A model generated the notes under the pieces. The model saw nothing but the letters and a program-made list of their open reading frames with translations. It searched no databases and was not told where the DNA came from. Of a stretch of DNA of 64,000 bases, positions 44,713-53,454 are shown one piece after another. Each line of letters opens with the position of its first letter. The stretch's first letter is position 1. The stretch spans positions 62,001-126,000 of the forward strand of contig NZ_JOEY01000029.1 in assembly GCF_000718165.1 (NCBI RefSeq), written 5' to 3'. The DNA is from Streptomyces fulvoviolaceus (GTDB taxonomy: Bacteria; Actinomycetota; Actinomycetes; Streptomycetales; Streptomycetaceae). The position numbers and the translations under genes are program-made.

Positions 44713-47232
44713 CTACTCGCCGGGGTGGCCGAGTTCGATGTCGTGGTCGTCGACTCCGCGGCCGTTCACCGTCAGGGCGGTGGCCACCGGCGGGTAGCCC
44801 GTCGCGATGACCGTGTACTCGCCGCCGTCCAGGTCGGTGAAGGCGTACGCCCCGTCCGTCCCGGTGGTGGCGGTGCCGACCACGTTGCCCGCGGCGTCCA
44901 CGAGCGTGACCCGAGCGTCGGCCAGCGGACCGTGCGGCGCCTTGACGACACCCTGGAGCTGGGCGCCCGAGTCGAGGTCGACCTCGATACGGGTGACACC
45001 GGTGCCGCCGACCTCGACGGGCAGCGCGCGCGGCCGGTACCCGGCGGCGTTCACCGCGACGGTCACGGCACCCGGCACCAGCTCGGCGAAGCCGAACTCG
45101 CCCTGCTCACCGGTGGTCCCGGTGGCCAGCAGATCGCCCCGCACATCGGTGACGATCACCATCGCGTCCTTGACGGGCTCGCCGGTCTGCGCGGCCCGCA
45201 CCAGACCGTTCAGCCCGCTGGTGCCGCTGAGCAGGATGTCGTACGACACCGGCTCGCCGTTGACGATCACGGTGGACGCCTGCGGCTGGAACCCGTCCGC
45301 GGAGGCGATCAGGACGTACGACCCGACGCTCGGCGCCTCGAAGGCGTAGGAACCGTCGGCCTGCGTGACCGACCTGCCCAGCTGCCGTCCCGCCAGCGAG
45401 ATCAGCGTGACCGCGGCCTGCGGCACGGGCGCGCTCTCGGCGCCGCGGACGAAGCCGTGGACCGGGATGCCGCCGGAGCCCTCCGAAGAAGCCTCCGGGC
45501 GGGCGATCGTGGCGACGGCGGACAGCTTCTGCGTGCCGTCGGGGGCGGTCTCCGTGTCGGAGGAGGCCACGGCCCAGCTCGGGACGTGCTCCTGAGCGGC
45601 AGCCGGAACCTCGGCCTCGGCCGGAGCCGCCGTCGCCTCGGCCGCCTGCGCCATCGCACCCTTCGTCTTCAGCGGGACCTCCTTGATGAACAGCGTGATG
45701 AGGAAGGCGAGCAGCGCCAGGGCCGCCGCGATCAGGAACACGTCCGCGATGCCGTGGCCGTACGCGCTCTCCATGACCGTGCGCAGCGGCGCGGGCAGCT
45801 TGTCCATGTCCGGGATCTCGCCGGTGGAGCTCGAACCGGACGCGAGGGAGGCGTACTTGGGGCCGAGGCCGGCGATGCCGTCCTGGGCGTAGTCGGTGAT
45901 GCGGTGGGCCATGACGGCGCCGAGCGCCGAGACGCCCATCGCACCGCCGAGGGACCGGAAGAAGGTGACCGTGGAGCTGGCCGAACCGAGGTCGGACGGG
46001 TCGACCTGGTTCTGCGTGGACAGCACCAGGTTCTGCATCATCATGCCGACGCCGAGGCCCAGGAGGGCCATGAAGACCGCGGTCTTCCAGTACTCCGTGT
46101 CGTAGCGGATGGTGCCCAGCAGGCCCAGGCCCGCCGTGATGAGCACGCCACCGCTGACCAGCCAGGCCTTCCACTTACCGGTGCGGGTGATGAACTGCCC
46201 GGACACGGTGGAGGAGACGAACAGGCCGCCGATCATCGGGATCGTCATGACGCCCGACATCGTCGGGGACTTGTCCCGGGCCAGCTGGAAGTACTGGCTG
46301 AAGAAGACCGTGCCGGAGAACATCGCGACGCCCACGAACATCGAGGCGAGCGAGGAGAGGGTGATGGTCCGGTTGCGGAACAGCCGCAGCGGGATGATCG
46401 GCTCACTGGCCTTGGACTCGACGAGCACGAAGATCAGCCCGAGCAGGACCGAGCCACCGACCATCGCGTACGTCTGCCACGACACCCAGTCGTACTTGTC
46501 ACCGGCGAAGGTGACCCAGACCAGCAGCAGCGAGACCGCTGCGGAGATGAAGAACGCGCCGGCCCAGTCGACCTTCACCTGGCGCTTCACGACGGGCAGG
46601 TGCAGGGTCTTCTGCAGCACGATCAGCGCGATGACCGCGAACGGCACACCGACGTAGAAGCACCAGCGCCAGCCGAGCCAGCTCGTGTCGGTGATGACAC
46701 CGCCGAGCAGCGGACCGCCGACGGTGGCGACCGCGAAGGTCGCGCCGAGGTAGCCGGAGTAACGCCCGCGCTCACGCGGGGAGATCATCGCGGCCATCAC
46801 GATCTGCGCGAGGGCGGAGAGACCGCCGACGCCGATGCCCTGGATCACCCGGCAGGCGATCAGCATGCCGGCGTTCTGCGAGAGACCGGCGGCGGCGGAG
46901 CCCAGCACATAGATGACCAGGGCTATCTGTACGAGCGCCTTCTTGCTGTACAGGTCGGAGAGCTTGCCCCACAGGGGCGTGGCCGCGGTCATGGAGAGCA
47001 GCGCGGCGGTGACGACCCAGGTGTAGGCGGACTGGCCGCCGCCCAGGTCGCCGATGATCTCGGGCAGGGCGTTGGTGACGATCGTCGACGACAGGATCGC
47101 GACGAACATGCCGAGCAGCAGCCCGGAGATCGCCTCCATGATCTGCCGGTGCGTCATGGGAGCGGCGGCGTCGGCGGACCCTCCGCCGTGCTTCGCATGA
47201 GCCCGCACACCGGCTGGTGTGGTCGTTGCCAT
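44713..47232 (-). CDS. MFS efflux transporter fused to carboxypeptidase-regulatory-like domains
   Basis: The 839-residue protein has a 14-helix DHA2 transporter in residues 1-525 (ISGLLLGMFVAILSSTIVTNALPEI, LWGKLSDLYSKKALVQ as motif A). An Ala/Glu-rich linker follows. Residues ~590-839 then contain three beta-sandwich domains, each with a G-x-x-G...DG-x-Y/F-x-F signature (TQADGSYAFEAPSVGSYVLI, TGEQGEFGFAELVPGAVTVAV, TGTDGAYAFTDLDGGEYTVIA). With an even helix number this tail should be cytoplasmic. It is preceded by a MarR gene only 13 bp upstream. Confidence 0.9.
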   Translation of the reverse strand: MATTTPAGVRAHAKHGGGSADAAAPMTHRQIMEAISGLLLGMFVAILSSTIVTNALPEIIGDLGGGQSAYTWVVTAALLSMTAATPLWGKLSDLYSKKALVQIALVIYVLGSAAAGLSQNAGMLIACRVIQGIGVGGLSALAQIVMAAMISPRERGRYSGYLGATFAVATVGGPLLGGVITDTSWLGWRWCFYVGVPFAVIALIVLQKTLHLPVVKRQVKVDWAGAFFISAAVSLLLVWVTFAGDKYDWVSWQTYAMVGGSVLLGLIFVLVESKASEPIIPLRLFRNRTITLSSLASMFVGVAMFSGTVFFSQYFQLARDKSPTMSGVMTIPMIGGLFVSSTVSGQFITRTGKWKAWLVSGGVLITAGLGLLGTIRYDTEYWKTAVFMALLGLGVGMMMQNLVLSTQNQVDPSDLGSASSTVTFFRSLGGAMGVSALGAVMAHRITDYAQDGIAGLGPKYASLASGSSSTGEIPDMDKLPAPLRTVMESAYGHGIADVFLIAAALALLAFLITLFIKEVPLKTKGAMAQAAEATAAPAEAEVPAAAQEHVPSWAVASSDTETAPDGTQKLSAVATIARPEASSEGSGGIPVHGFVRGAESAPVPQAAVTLISLAGRQLGRSVTQADGSYAFEAPSVGSYVLIASADGFQPQASTVIVNGEPVSYDILLSGTSGLNGLVRAAQTGEPVKDAMVIVTDVRGDLLATGTTGEQGEFGFAELVPGAVTVAVNAAGYRPRALPVEVGGTGVTRIEVDLDSGAQLQGVVKAPHGPLADARVTLVDAAGNVVGTATTGTDGAYAFTDLDGGEYTVIATGYPPVATALTVNGRGVDDHDIELGHPGE

Positions 47233-47245
47233 GGGCTTCCTTCTC

Positions 47246-47752
47246 TTACTTGGTGATTGCGGGTGTACGGGTGGACTGATCGAGTACGGGGGCGGTGGGC
47301 GGCCGGGGCTCCGGGTGCGGGGTGCGGCCGTCGTCGAAGCTCGCCCTGAGCCGCGCCATGAGGGCGGTCAGCTGGGCCACCTCGTCGTCGCTCCAGTGGC
47401 TCAGCCGCTCGGCGAGCATCCGGCAGGTCTGCCGCATCATCCGGTCGAGCTGCGCCTGGCCCTCGGGGGTGAGGTGCAGGATGCGCGAGCGCTTGTCCGC
47501 CGGGTCGGGGGAGCGCTGGATCCACCCGCGCTCCGCGACGTGCGTGACATGCCGGCTGGTCACGGACATGTCCACGGCGAGCAGCTCCGCCAGCTTGCTC
47601 ATGCGCATGTCGCCGTGCCGGCCGAGAAGCGTCAGTACGGCGGCGGAACCGCCGGGGCACTCGGACGGCAGGATCCGTCCCATCTCCCTCCGCACGGCAC
47701 CGAAGGCGCTGAACTGACGCATCAGTTCCTCGTATTGCGCCTGCTCGGCCAT
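47246..47752 (-). CDS. MarR-family regulator
   Basis: The 168-residue winged-helix protein (AAVLTLLGRHGDMRMSKLAELLAVDMSVTSRHVTHVAERGWIQRSPDPADKRSRILHLTPEG) is followed by a Pro-rich tail. GGGAGG lies 4 nt before the ATG. It is the first gene of the unit that continues into the MFS fusion, and likely represses it and itself through the repeats at 47779-47802. Confidence 0.9.
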   Translation of the reverse strand: MAEQAQYEELMRQFSAFGAVRREMGRILPSECPGGSAAVLTLLGRHGDMRMSKLAELLAVDMSVTSRHVTHVAERGWIQRSPDPADKRSRILHLTPEGQAQLDRMMRQTCRMLAERLSHWSDDEVAQLTALMARLRASFDDGRTPHPEPRPPTAPVLDQSTRTPAITK

Positions 47753-47778
47753 CACACCTCCCGTATTCGTTGCTTAGG

Positions 47779-47802
47779 GCAACCATAGAAGCGCTTGGTT
47801 GC
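47779..47802. promoter_or_regulatory. MarR operator candidate
   Basis: GCAACCA and TGGTTGC form a perfect 7-bp inverted repeat with a 10-nt spacer, 27 bp upstream of the MarR ATG. Further TTGC/GCAA elements (TTGCTTAGGGCAA, CTTGGCAAAGGCAAG) flank it within about 80 bp, in an A/T-rich stretch. Confidence 0.65.
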
Positions 47803-47947
47803 TACAGGCAAATAAAACGGGGTAGGTGCGGTATAAAAACTTGGCAAAGGCAAGTATTGCGACTGTAAATGTGCAGGTGGGGAGAGGTGGTGCAGGGAAC
47901 CGGCCCCTACTTGGGCCCCACCCCCGGATTCGCTAGTGTCTCGGGGC

Positions 47948-48142
47948 ATGGCTAACACCCAGGGCCCCCAGGGCAACCACGACCCCGCCGGCAACACCCA
48001 GATGTTCCGCGCGTTCGTCGACGAGGCCCCTCAGGGCCAACAGCAGCAGGCGGCTTCCGGCGGTCCCCGCGTCGGCCTCATCATCGGAGTGATCGTCGCG
48101 GTGGCGATCGTGGCGGCGGTGGCCTGGCTGGCGCTGAAGTAG
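47948..48142 (+). CDS. Small single-pass membrane protein
   Basis: The 64-residue protein has a Gln/Asn-rich soluble N-terminus and a C-terminal helix (VGLIIGVIVAVAIVAAVAWLALK). It would be tail-anchored with a cytoplasmic N-terminus. A TAGTGT box lies just before the ATG with no ribosome site, so the message may be leaderless. Function unknown. Confidence 0.7.
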   Translation: MANTQGPQGNHDPAGNTQMFRAFVDEAPQGQQQQAASGGPRVGLIIGVIVAVAIVAAVAWLALK

Positions 48143-48145
48143 GGC

Positions 48146-49021
48146 TCAGTCGGCGTCGTCGTCGAGGCCGTCGCCGAGGTCCTCCTCGAGGACACGCAGG
48201 TCGCGGCGGCGAGGCAGGCCCCTGACGAGCTCCAGGAACGCGTCGTGCAGGTGCCCGTTGGTGACCAGCACTGTCATGTCACCCGCCAGCACCGACGCGC
48301 CCCCGAGGTCGGTCACCCGGCCGCCCGCCTCCGCGACGATGACGGGCAGCGGAGCCACGTCCTCGTGACCCATCGGCGGCCCCGCGACGACCCAGGCGTC
48401 GGCATGCCCCGTCACCAGGGCCGCGACGGCGCCGGTCGAGGGCGTCAGCAGCACCCGGCGGTGCAGGGCCGTGAGGAGTTCCTCCGGCCAACCGCCCGGG
48501 TTGTGCATCTGCGTGCGCGCGCCGCCGAGCCGGGTCCGCGTGCTGACCCGGCCGGGGCGCCCCGACCGCAGGTCCGGTTCTGCGCCGTCCAGCACCCGGC
48601 AGCCCAGGCCCCGCCCGGCCGCGATCACCCGCCGGCTCAGGGGCATGTTGATGACGCCGATGGCCGGCCCGTGCTCGTCCTCGTGGGCGAGGTCGTTCGT
48701 GAACAGCGGCACCCGGCGGGTGAAGTTCGCGGTCCCGTTGACGGGGTCGACGATCCACCGCCGCCCGGACGACCCGGCGGTCGAGCCGCCCTCCTCGCCG
48801 AAGAGCCCGTCCTCGGGCACCCGGCGCCCCAGCTCGGCCCTGACCAACTCCTCGACGGCCAGGTCGACTTCGGTGACCTCCGTGCCGTCTTCCTTACGAC
48901 GGCTGCTCCAGCCGTCCCCGAAGAAGCCCCGCGCGGACATCCGGCCGGCCCGGCCCGCCGGGCGGACGGCGAAGTCGAGAAGCTCCCGGTCGGCGGGCGG
49001 AGCGTCGCACGCGTAGTCCAT
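48146..49021 (-). CDS. Inositol monophosphatase-like protein
   Basis: The 291-residue protein follows the IMPase fold: FGEEGG (Glu pair near 76-77), WIVDPVNGTANF (89-100) and GHEDVAPLPVIVAEAGGRVTD. The family signature is DPxDGTxxF with two metal-binding Asp; here the second is Asn (N95). The last motif, usually WD, is HED. Activity may therefore be weak, altered or absent. It ends 4 bp from the convergent small membrane protein gene. Confidence 0.8.
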   Translation of the reverse strand: MDYACDAPPADRELLDFAVRPAGRAGRMSARGFFGDGWSSRRKEDGTEVTEVDLAVEELVRAELGRRVPEDGLFGEEGGSTAGSSGRRWIVDPVNGTANFTRRVPLFTNDLAHEDEHGPAIGVINMPLSRRVIAAGRGLGCRVLDGAEPDLRSGRPGRVSTRTRLGGARTQMHNPGGWPEELLTALHRRVLLTPSTGAVAALVTGHADAWVVAGPPMGHEDVAPLPVIVAEAGGRVTDLGGASVLAGDMTVLVTNGHLHDAFLELVRGLPRRRDLRVLEEDLGDGLDDDAD

Positions 49022-49045
49022 GCGGCGAGCCTTCCACGGCCCCCG

Positions 49046-49765
49046 TCACTCCCACTCCACCGTCACGTCCCGCGTCTCCACATGCATCCCGATCGGCACT
49101 CGCCACGCGTCCACGCACACCGTCCAGGTCTTCGTCCTCCGCGCGCCGGCGCCGATCGGGACCGGGAGCTTCTCCTCGGACTCGACGGTCGCCCAGTCGA
49201 TACCGAGGGCGCCGATGACGTGGGTGCCGAAGGTGACGGTGCCCGAACGCACCGCGGAGCCACCGGTGTTGTGGAAGGCAAGGGTCACGTCCTCGCACCA
49301 GCGCTCGTCCGCGGGCTCCCGGGTCGGCTCGGCCCAGGTGAGCGCGGCGGGGCCGCCGGGTGTCGTGGAGGACGGGGAAGTCGCAGGCGTACGACTGGAC
49401 TTGGCGCCGTCCGCCGCAGGGCTTGCGCCGCTGCTCGTGCCGGGCGGCGGCGGTGCGCTCTCCGGGAGCCGAGCCGAAGTTCCGCCTGCCGAAGGGGAGT
49501 CGGCCGCAGGTGAGTCGGCCGCAGGTGGGTCGGCCGCTGACGGCGTCCCGTCGAGCGGCACCAGCGTCACACCCCCCGTCGGCGCCACCGCCGTACCGGA
49601 GGATCGGGACGGGCCACCGGCCGACCCCGTGGCGACATACCCGTCACCACCCCCGCCGCCCGCGCACGCGGCCAGCACCCCGCCCAGACAGACGACGGCC
49701 GCCGACGCGCCGATCAAGGCGCCCCGACGGCCATGCGTCGCACTGGAACGTGTCGCTCGAAGCAT
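49046..49765 (-). CDS. Putative secreted lipoprotein
   Basis: The 239-residue precursor has an Arg-rich N-region and a hydrophobic stretch ending in a lipobox, LAAC. A long Ser/Pro/Ala spacer with SAADPPAADSPAADSP repeats follows. The C-terminal domain of about 90 residues (VTLAFHNTGGSAVRSGTVTFGTHVIGALGIDWATV) looks like a carbohydrate-binding-type beta sandwich. The Cys pair CED/CVD may form a disulfide. It would be anchored on the cell surface. Confidence 0.75.
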   Translation of the reverse strand: MLRATRSSATHGRRGALIGASAAVVCLGGVLAACAGGGGGDGYVATGSAGGPSRSSGTAVAPTGGVTLVPLDGTPSAADPPAADSPAADSPSAGGTSARLPESAPPPPGTSSGASPAADGAKSSRTPATSPSSTTPGGPAALTWAEPTREPADERWCEDVTLAFHNTGGSAVRSGTVTFGTHVIGALGIDWATVESEEKLPVPIGAGARRTKTWTVCVDAWRVPIGMHVETRDVTVEWE

Positions 49766-49822
49766 CGCGCCATGGTGGCTGACACTCCGTCAAATAGGAA
49801 CCCTCAGGCCTCTACTGGGCCC

Positions 49823-50707
49823 TCAGTCCGAGATGAGCCCCTCCCGCAGCGTCGCCAGCGTCCGGGTCAGCAGCCGGGAGACGTGCATCTGGGAGATGCC
49901 GACCTCCTCGCCGATCTGCGACTGGGTCATGTTGGCGAAGAAGCGCAGCATGATGATCTGCCGCTCGCGGGGCGGGAGTTTGGCCAGCAGGGGCTTCAGG
50001 GACTCGCGGTACTCGACGCCCTCCAGGGCGGTGTCCTCGTAGCCGAGGCGGTCCGCGAGGGAGCCCTCGCCGCCGTCGTCCTCGGGAGCCGGGGAGTCGA
50101 GCGAGGAGGCCGTGTACGCGTTGCCGACCGCGAGGCCGTCGACGACGTCCTCCTCCGACACGCCCAGTACCTGGGCGAGTTCGGGGACGGTCGGGGAGCG
50201 GTCCAGCTTCTGGGAGAGCTCGTCGCTGGCCTTGGTGAGGGCCAGGCGCAGCTCCTGCAGGCGGCGCGGGACGCGCACCGACCACGAGGTGTCGCGGAAG
50301 AACCGCTTGATCTCGCCGACCACGGTCGGCATCGCGAACGTCGGGAACTCCACGCCGCGTTCGCAGTCGAAGCGGTCGATCGCCTTGATCAGGCCGATGG
50401 TGCCGACCTGGACGATGTCCTCCATCGGCTCGTTGCGGGAGCGGAAGCGGGCGGCCGCGTAGCGCACCAGCGGGAGGTTGAGCTCGATGAGGGTGTCCCG
50501 GACGTACGCGCGCTCGGGGCTGTTCTCGTCGAGTGCGGCGAGCCGCAGGAAGAGGGAGCGGGACAGGGTGCGGGTGTCGATGGCTCCGGAGGAGACCGGG
50601 ATGGCCGGGGCCGGTGCGGCCTCGACAGCCGTTACGTCGTCGAGCGCGGGCGCAGCCTCGCTCTTCGTGAGCGTGAGCACCTTCGAGCTGCCCTGGTCTG
50701 CGGACAT
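49823..50707 (-). CDS. sigN: SigB/SigF-type RNA polymerase sigma factor, SigN-like
   Basis: The 294-residue sigma factor has regions 2 ([38 protein letters not shown]), 3 and 4 ([37 protein letters not shown]). It belongs to the stress/differentiation class controlled by anti-sigma factors. The name rests on its position beside SigF and before tadA/upp, as in S. coelicolor. AGGGGG lies before the ATG at 50707. No anti-sigma gene is adjacent. Confidence 0.82.
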   Translation of the reverse strand: MSADQGSSKVLTLTKSEAAPALDDVTAVEAAPAPAIPVSSGAIDTRTLSRSLFLRLAALDENSPERAYVRDTLIELNLPLVRYAAARFRSRNEPMEDIVQVGTIGLIKAIDRFDCERGVEFPTFAMPTVVGEIKRFFRDTSWSVRVPRRLQELRLALTKASDELSQKLDRSPTVPELAQVLGVSEEDVVDGLAVGNAYTASSLDSPAPEDDGGEGSLADRLGYEDTALEGVEYRESLKPLLAKLPPRERQIIMLRFFANMTQSQIGEEVGISQMHVSRLLTRTLATLREGLISD

Positions 50708-51015
50708 GCCACCCCCTTTGGGTCGCGGGACGGTACGGCCGACGCTCGGTCGAGCAACGTCAGCCTCCACCTGAATACCGGAGCCGAAGCCCCGGCAAAC
50801 GCTCTTCCCGCAGAATGTCACATGTCGGCAACACGCTGTAGTGACATGTCGACATGTGAGACCCGAATCCGCCCTGGATAAAGGGGGTCTGACGGTATTT
50901 CGGCGCAGAAGCGTCGGGAACCGCCCTGGTGAGCGATTACCTCTCCCCGGTTATCCCTCGCTCACGCTTGCGGTTACGGGGAGATCCCGCCCGGACTCGC
51001 GCCTGGGGCCGGTTC
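50708..51015. other. Intergenic control region between the two sigma genes
   Basis: This 308-bp gap lies upstream of the SigN-like gene. It is notable for a cluster of ACATGT elements at 50818-50859 (annotated separately) and a GGTTATCC/GGTAATCG-like pair at about 50934-50955. No open frame with coding bias is seen. Confidence 0.45.
50818..50859. promoter_or_regulatory. ACATGT operator cluster upstream of the SigN-like gene
   Basis: TCACATGTCG (50818-50827) and CGACATGTGA (50850-50859) form a perfect 10-bp inverted repeat with a 22-nt spacer. The second arm also lies within a 14-bp palindrome, ACATGTCGACATGT (50844-50857). Three ACATGT sites thus occur within 42 bp, about 110-150 bp upstream of the start codon. 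Confidence 0.55.
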
Positions 51016-51885
51016 CTACGCCTCGATCCGGTTCGCGGACCGCAGCCGCTGGAAGCTGCGCGCGAGCAGCCGGGAGACGTGCATCTGGGAGACGCCGAGT
51101 TCCGCGCTGATCTGCGACTGGGTGAGATTGCTGTAGTAGCGCAGCAGGAGAATGCGCTGCTCCCGTTCCGGGAGTTGGACCAGCAGGTGACGTACGAGAT
51201 CGCGGTGCTCGACGCCGTCCAGGGCCGGGTCCTCGTAGCCGAGCCGGTCCAGCAGCCCCGGCAGCCCGTCGCCCTCCTGGGCGGCCTCCAGGGAGGTCGC
51301 GTGGTACGACCGCCCGGCCTCGATGCAGGACAGCACCTCGTCCTCGGTGATGCGCAGCCGCTCGGCGATCTCGGCGGTCGTCGGGGTGCGCCCGAAGGAG
51401 GTCGTCAGGTCCTCGGTGGCGCCGTTGACCTGCACCCACAGCTCGTGCAGCCGGCGCGGGACGTGCACCGTACGGACGTTGTCGCGGAAGTACCGCTTGA
51501 TCTCGCCGATGACCGTCGGCATCGCGAAGGTCGGGAACTGCACGCCCCGCTCCGGGTCGAACCGGTCGATCGCGTTGATCAGCCCGATGGTGCCGACCTG
51601 GACCACGTCCTCCATCGGCTCGTTGCGGGAGCGGAAGCGGGCGGCCGCGTAGCGCACCAGCGGGAGGTTGGCCTCGATGAGCGCCCCGCGCACCCGGTTG
51701 TGCTCCGGCGTGCCCGGCTGGAGCCCCTTGAGCTGGGCGAAGAGCACCTGGGTGAGAGCCCGGGTGTCGGCGCCGCGGCTGCGTGGTGCGGCCGGTGCGG
51801 CCGGTGCGGTTTCCGTGGCTGCCACGGCTTCCTGGGGCGGCGCAGTACTGGCCGACACGGTCAACGCCACCTCTTCATCGGTCAC
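51016..51885 (-). CDS. sigF: Sporulation sigma factor SigF
   Basis: The 289-residue sigma factor has a Ser/Ala/Pro-rich N-terminus, region 2 ([35 protein letters not shown]), region 3 and region 4 ([41 protein letters not shown]). The C-terminal RSANRIEA end and the SigN-tadA-upp neighbourhood match S. coelicolor SigF, a late sporulation sigma needed for spore wall and pigment. It lies upstream of, and in the same direction as, the SigN-like gene. Confidence 0.85.
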   Translation of the reverse strand: MTDEEVALTVSASTAPPQEAVAATETAPAAPAAPRSRGADTRALTQVLFAQLKGLQPGTPEHNRVRGALIEANLPLVRYAAARFRSRNEPMEDVVQVGTIGLINAIDRFDPERGVQFPTFAMPTVIGEIKRYFRDNVRTVHVPRRLHELWVQVNGATEDLTTSFGRTPTTAEIAERLRITEDEVLSCIEAGRSYHATSLEAAQEGDGLPGLLDRLGYEDPALDGVEHRDLVRHLLVQLPEREQRILLLRYYSNLTQSQISAELGVSQMHVSRLLARSFQRLRSANRIEA

Positions 51886-52062
51886 CCATCGGTCGACCTG
51901 TCGGTCAACTCATCCTTCAAAAGCGGTCATAGCATCACAAGACATGTGCACTGTGTGCAAGCACCGCATAACGCCGTGTTACGCCGTGTTGAGGGGCAAG
52001 TTGGGGCACAAGGCGCGGAAAAGCCCCCTGCCGTTCCGGCAGGGGGCTCGAATGCGCGGCGC

Positions 52063-52356
52063 TCAGACCTCGTAGTCGGCGACCACCCAGGTGGCGAACT
52101 CCCGCCACAGGGCGACGCCCGCCTGGTGCGCCGGGTGCTCGATGTACCGCTTCAGGGCGTCCGCGTCCTCGACCGCCGAGTTGATCGCGAAGTCGTACGC
52201 GATGGGCCGGTCGCTGATGTTCCAGCCGAGCTCCCAGAAGCGCAGGTCCTCGATCCGGTCACCGAGGCCCCGGAAGGCCGCCTCGCCCGCCACCACCCGG
52301 GGGTCGTCGCGCTCGACGCCTTCGTTGAGCTTGAAGAGGACCAGATGGCGGATCAT
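52063..52356 (-). CDS. Dabb (stress-responsive A/B barrel) family protein
   Basis: The 97-residue protein has a dimeric alpha-beta barrel pattern: MIRHLVLFKLNEGV, ERDDPRVVAGEAAFRGL, RFWELGWNI, YDFAINSAVEDADALKRYIEHPAHQAGV. Members have various roles and no single activity. It probably forms a unit with the small membrane protein gene 12 bp upstream. Confidence 0.85.
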   Translation of the reverse strand: MIRHLVLFKLNEGVERDDPRVVAGEAAFRGLGDRIEDLRFWELGWNISDRPIAYDFAINSAVEDADALKRYIEHPAHQAGVALWREFATWVVADYEV

Positions 52357-52368
52357 GAGCGCTCCTAG

Positions 52369-52545
52369 CTACTTCGCCCCGTCGGCGAGCCACGTGAAGA
52401 AGTCGCCGATGGCCTTGGCGGCGTCCGATATGCCCTCGAACCCTATCTGGACGTAGTCGGCGGCCTTGCCCGGGTCCGTGATGATCACGTAGAGCACGAA
52501 GACCACGACCACGTAGACGGCGACCTTCTTCGAATTCACCGCCAC
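52369..52545 (-). CDS. Small membrane protein
   Basis: The 58-residue protein has one hydrophobic helix (VAVYVVVVFVLYVIIT) and an amphipathic C-terminal half (DYVQIGFEGISDAAKAIGDFFTWLADGAK). Two in-frame GTG codons (52545, 52539) could start it; the first sits 5 nt after GGGGAGG. Function unknown. Confidence 0.7.
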   Translation of the reverse strand: MAVNSKKVAVYVVVVFVLYVIITDPGKAADYVQIGFEGISDAAKAIGDFFTWLADGAK

Positions 52546-52750
52546 CGCGGCCTCCCCTGTGCCTGCTGTGTCCGTTGTTGGCCGAAACTGCGGCCTGTTC
52601 TGGGCGGTGAGTGTAACTTCATGGATCATTTAAGGACCAACGGCCCGCAGGTCCAGGTCCTTTGGAATCCCCGGGCAGGACCGGACCCCACTGCGGGGTG
52701 CGCGCCACGGTTTCCCCCGTCAGCGGCGCGTACTTGAGGGTCCGGACGCA

Positions 52751-52782
52751 AGAAGGGCCCCGTCTCTCGACGGGGCCCTTCT
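52751..52782 (-). terminator. Terminator of tRNA-Ser(CGA)
   Basis: A perfect 14-bp stem (AGAAGGGCCCCGTC with its complement) and a 4-nt loop lie 4 bp beyond the tRNA 3' end on the minus strand. Confidence 0.88.
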
Positions 52783-52786
52783 GAAG

Positions 52787-52871
52787 CGGTAGCGGAGGGA
52801 TTTGAACCCTCGGTGACTTGCGCCACACTCGCTTTCGAGGCGAGCTCCTTCGGCCGCTCGGACACGCTACC
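52787..52871 (-). tRNA. tRNA-Ser(CGA)
   Basis: On the minus strand GGTAGCG pairs with CGCTACC. The anticodon loop CTCGAAA gives CGA (plus-strand 52835-52837), a long variable arm follows and the T-loop reads GTTCAAATC. It is 85 nt with no encoded CCA. Confidence 0.95.
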
Positions 52872-52975
52872 GAGAGAGACCTTACAACAAGGTGGGGCGT
52901 GCTCCGAAATCGGTATTCGCCGCTCCGGCGACGGCCCCGGCGACCGTCTCCTCGGCGGTTCCGTCAGCGATTCCG

Positions 52976-53401
52976 TCAGCGGTTCCGGAAGAACTCCGTG
53001 AGGAGCCCGGCGCACTCGTCCGCGAGCACGCCCTCGATCACCTCGGGACGGTGGTTGAGCCGCCGGTCGCGGACGACGTCCCAGAGGGAGCCGGCCGCGC
53101 CCGCCTTCTCGTCCCGGGCGCCGTAGACGACACGGTCGACCCGGGACTGCACGAGGGCACCCGCGCACATCGTGCAGGGCTCCAGCGTGACGACCAGCGT
53201 GCAGCCGGTCAGCCGCCACTCTCCAGCCTGTGCGGCGGCCCGCCGCAGCGCGAGGACCTCCGCGTGCGCGGTCGGGTCGCCGGTGGCCTCGCGTTCGTTG
53301 TGCGCGGCCGCGAGCACGGTCGTGCCGTCCGGGGACAGCACGACGGCGCCCACGGGCACGTCCGCGCCGGCCCGTCCGGCCTCGTCCAGGGCGAGCCGCA
53401 T
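52976..53401 (-). CDS. tadA: tRNA-adenosine deaminase
   Basis: The enzyme converts A34 to inosine in tRNA-Arg(ACG); that tRNA gene is at 28377 in this window. The 141-residue reading has the zinc/catalytic motifs HAEVLAL (His, Glu) and PCTMC (two Cys) and the family C-terminus ADECAGLLTEFFRNR. From this ATG the N-terminus is short and no ribosome site is seen. The frame stays open upstream through TATAPETPDPVRDRWRAAM, and a CTG overlapping the previous stop (53455-53457) may be the true start. Confidence 0.93.
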   Translation of the reverse strand: MRLALDEAGRAGADVPVGAVVLSPDGTTVLAAAHNEREATGDPTAHAEVLALRRAAAQAGEWRLTGCTLVVTLEPCTMCAGALVQSRVDRVVYGARDEKAGAAGSLWDVVRDRRLNHRPEVIEGVLADECAGLLTEFFRNR

Positions 53402-53454
53402 CGCGGCCCGCCAGCGGTCGCGTACCGGGTCCGGGGTTTCCGGGGCGGTCGCGG

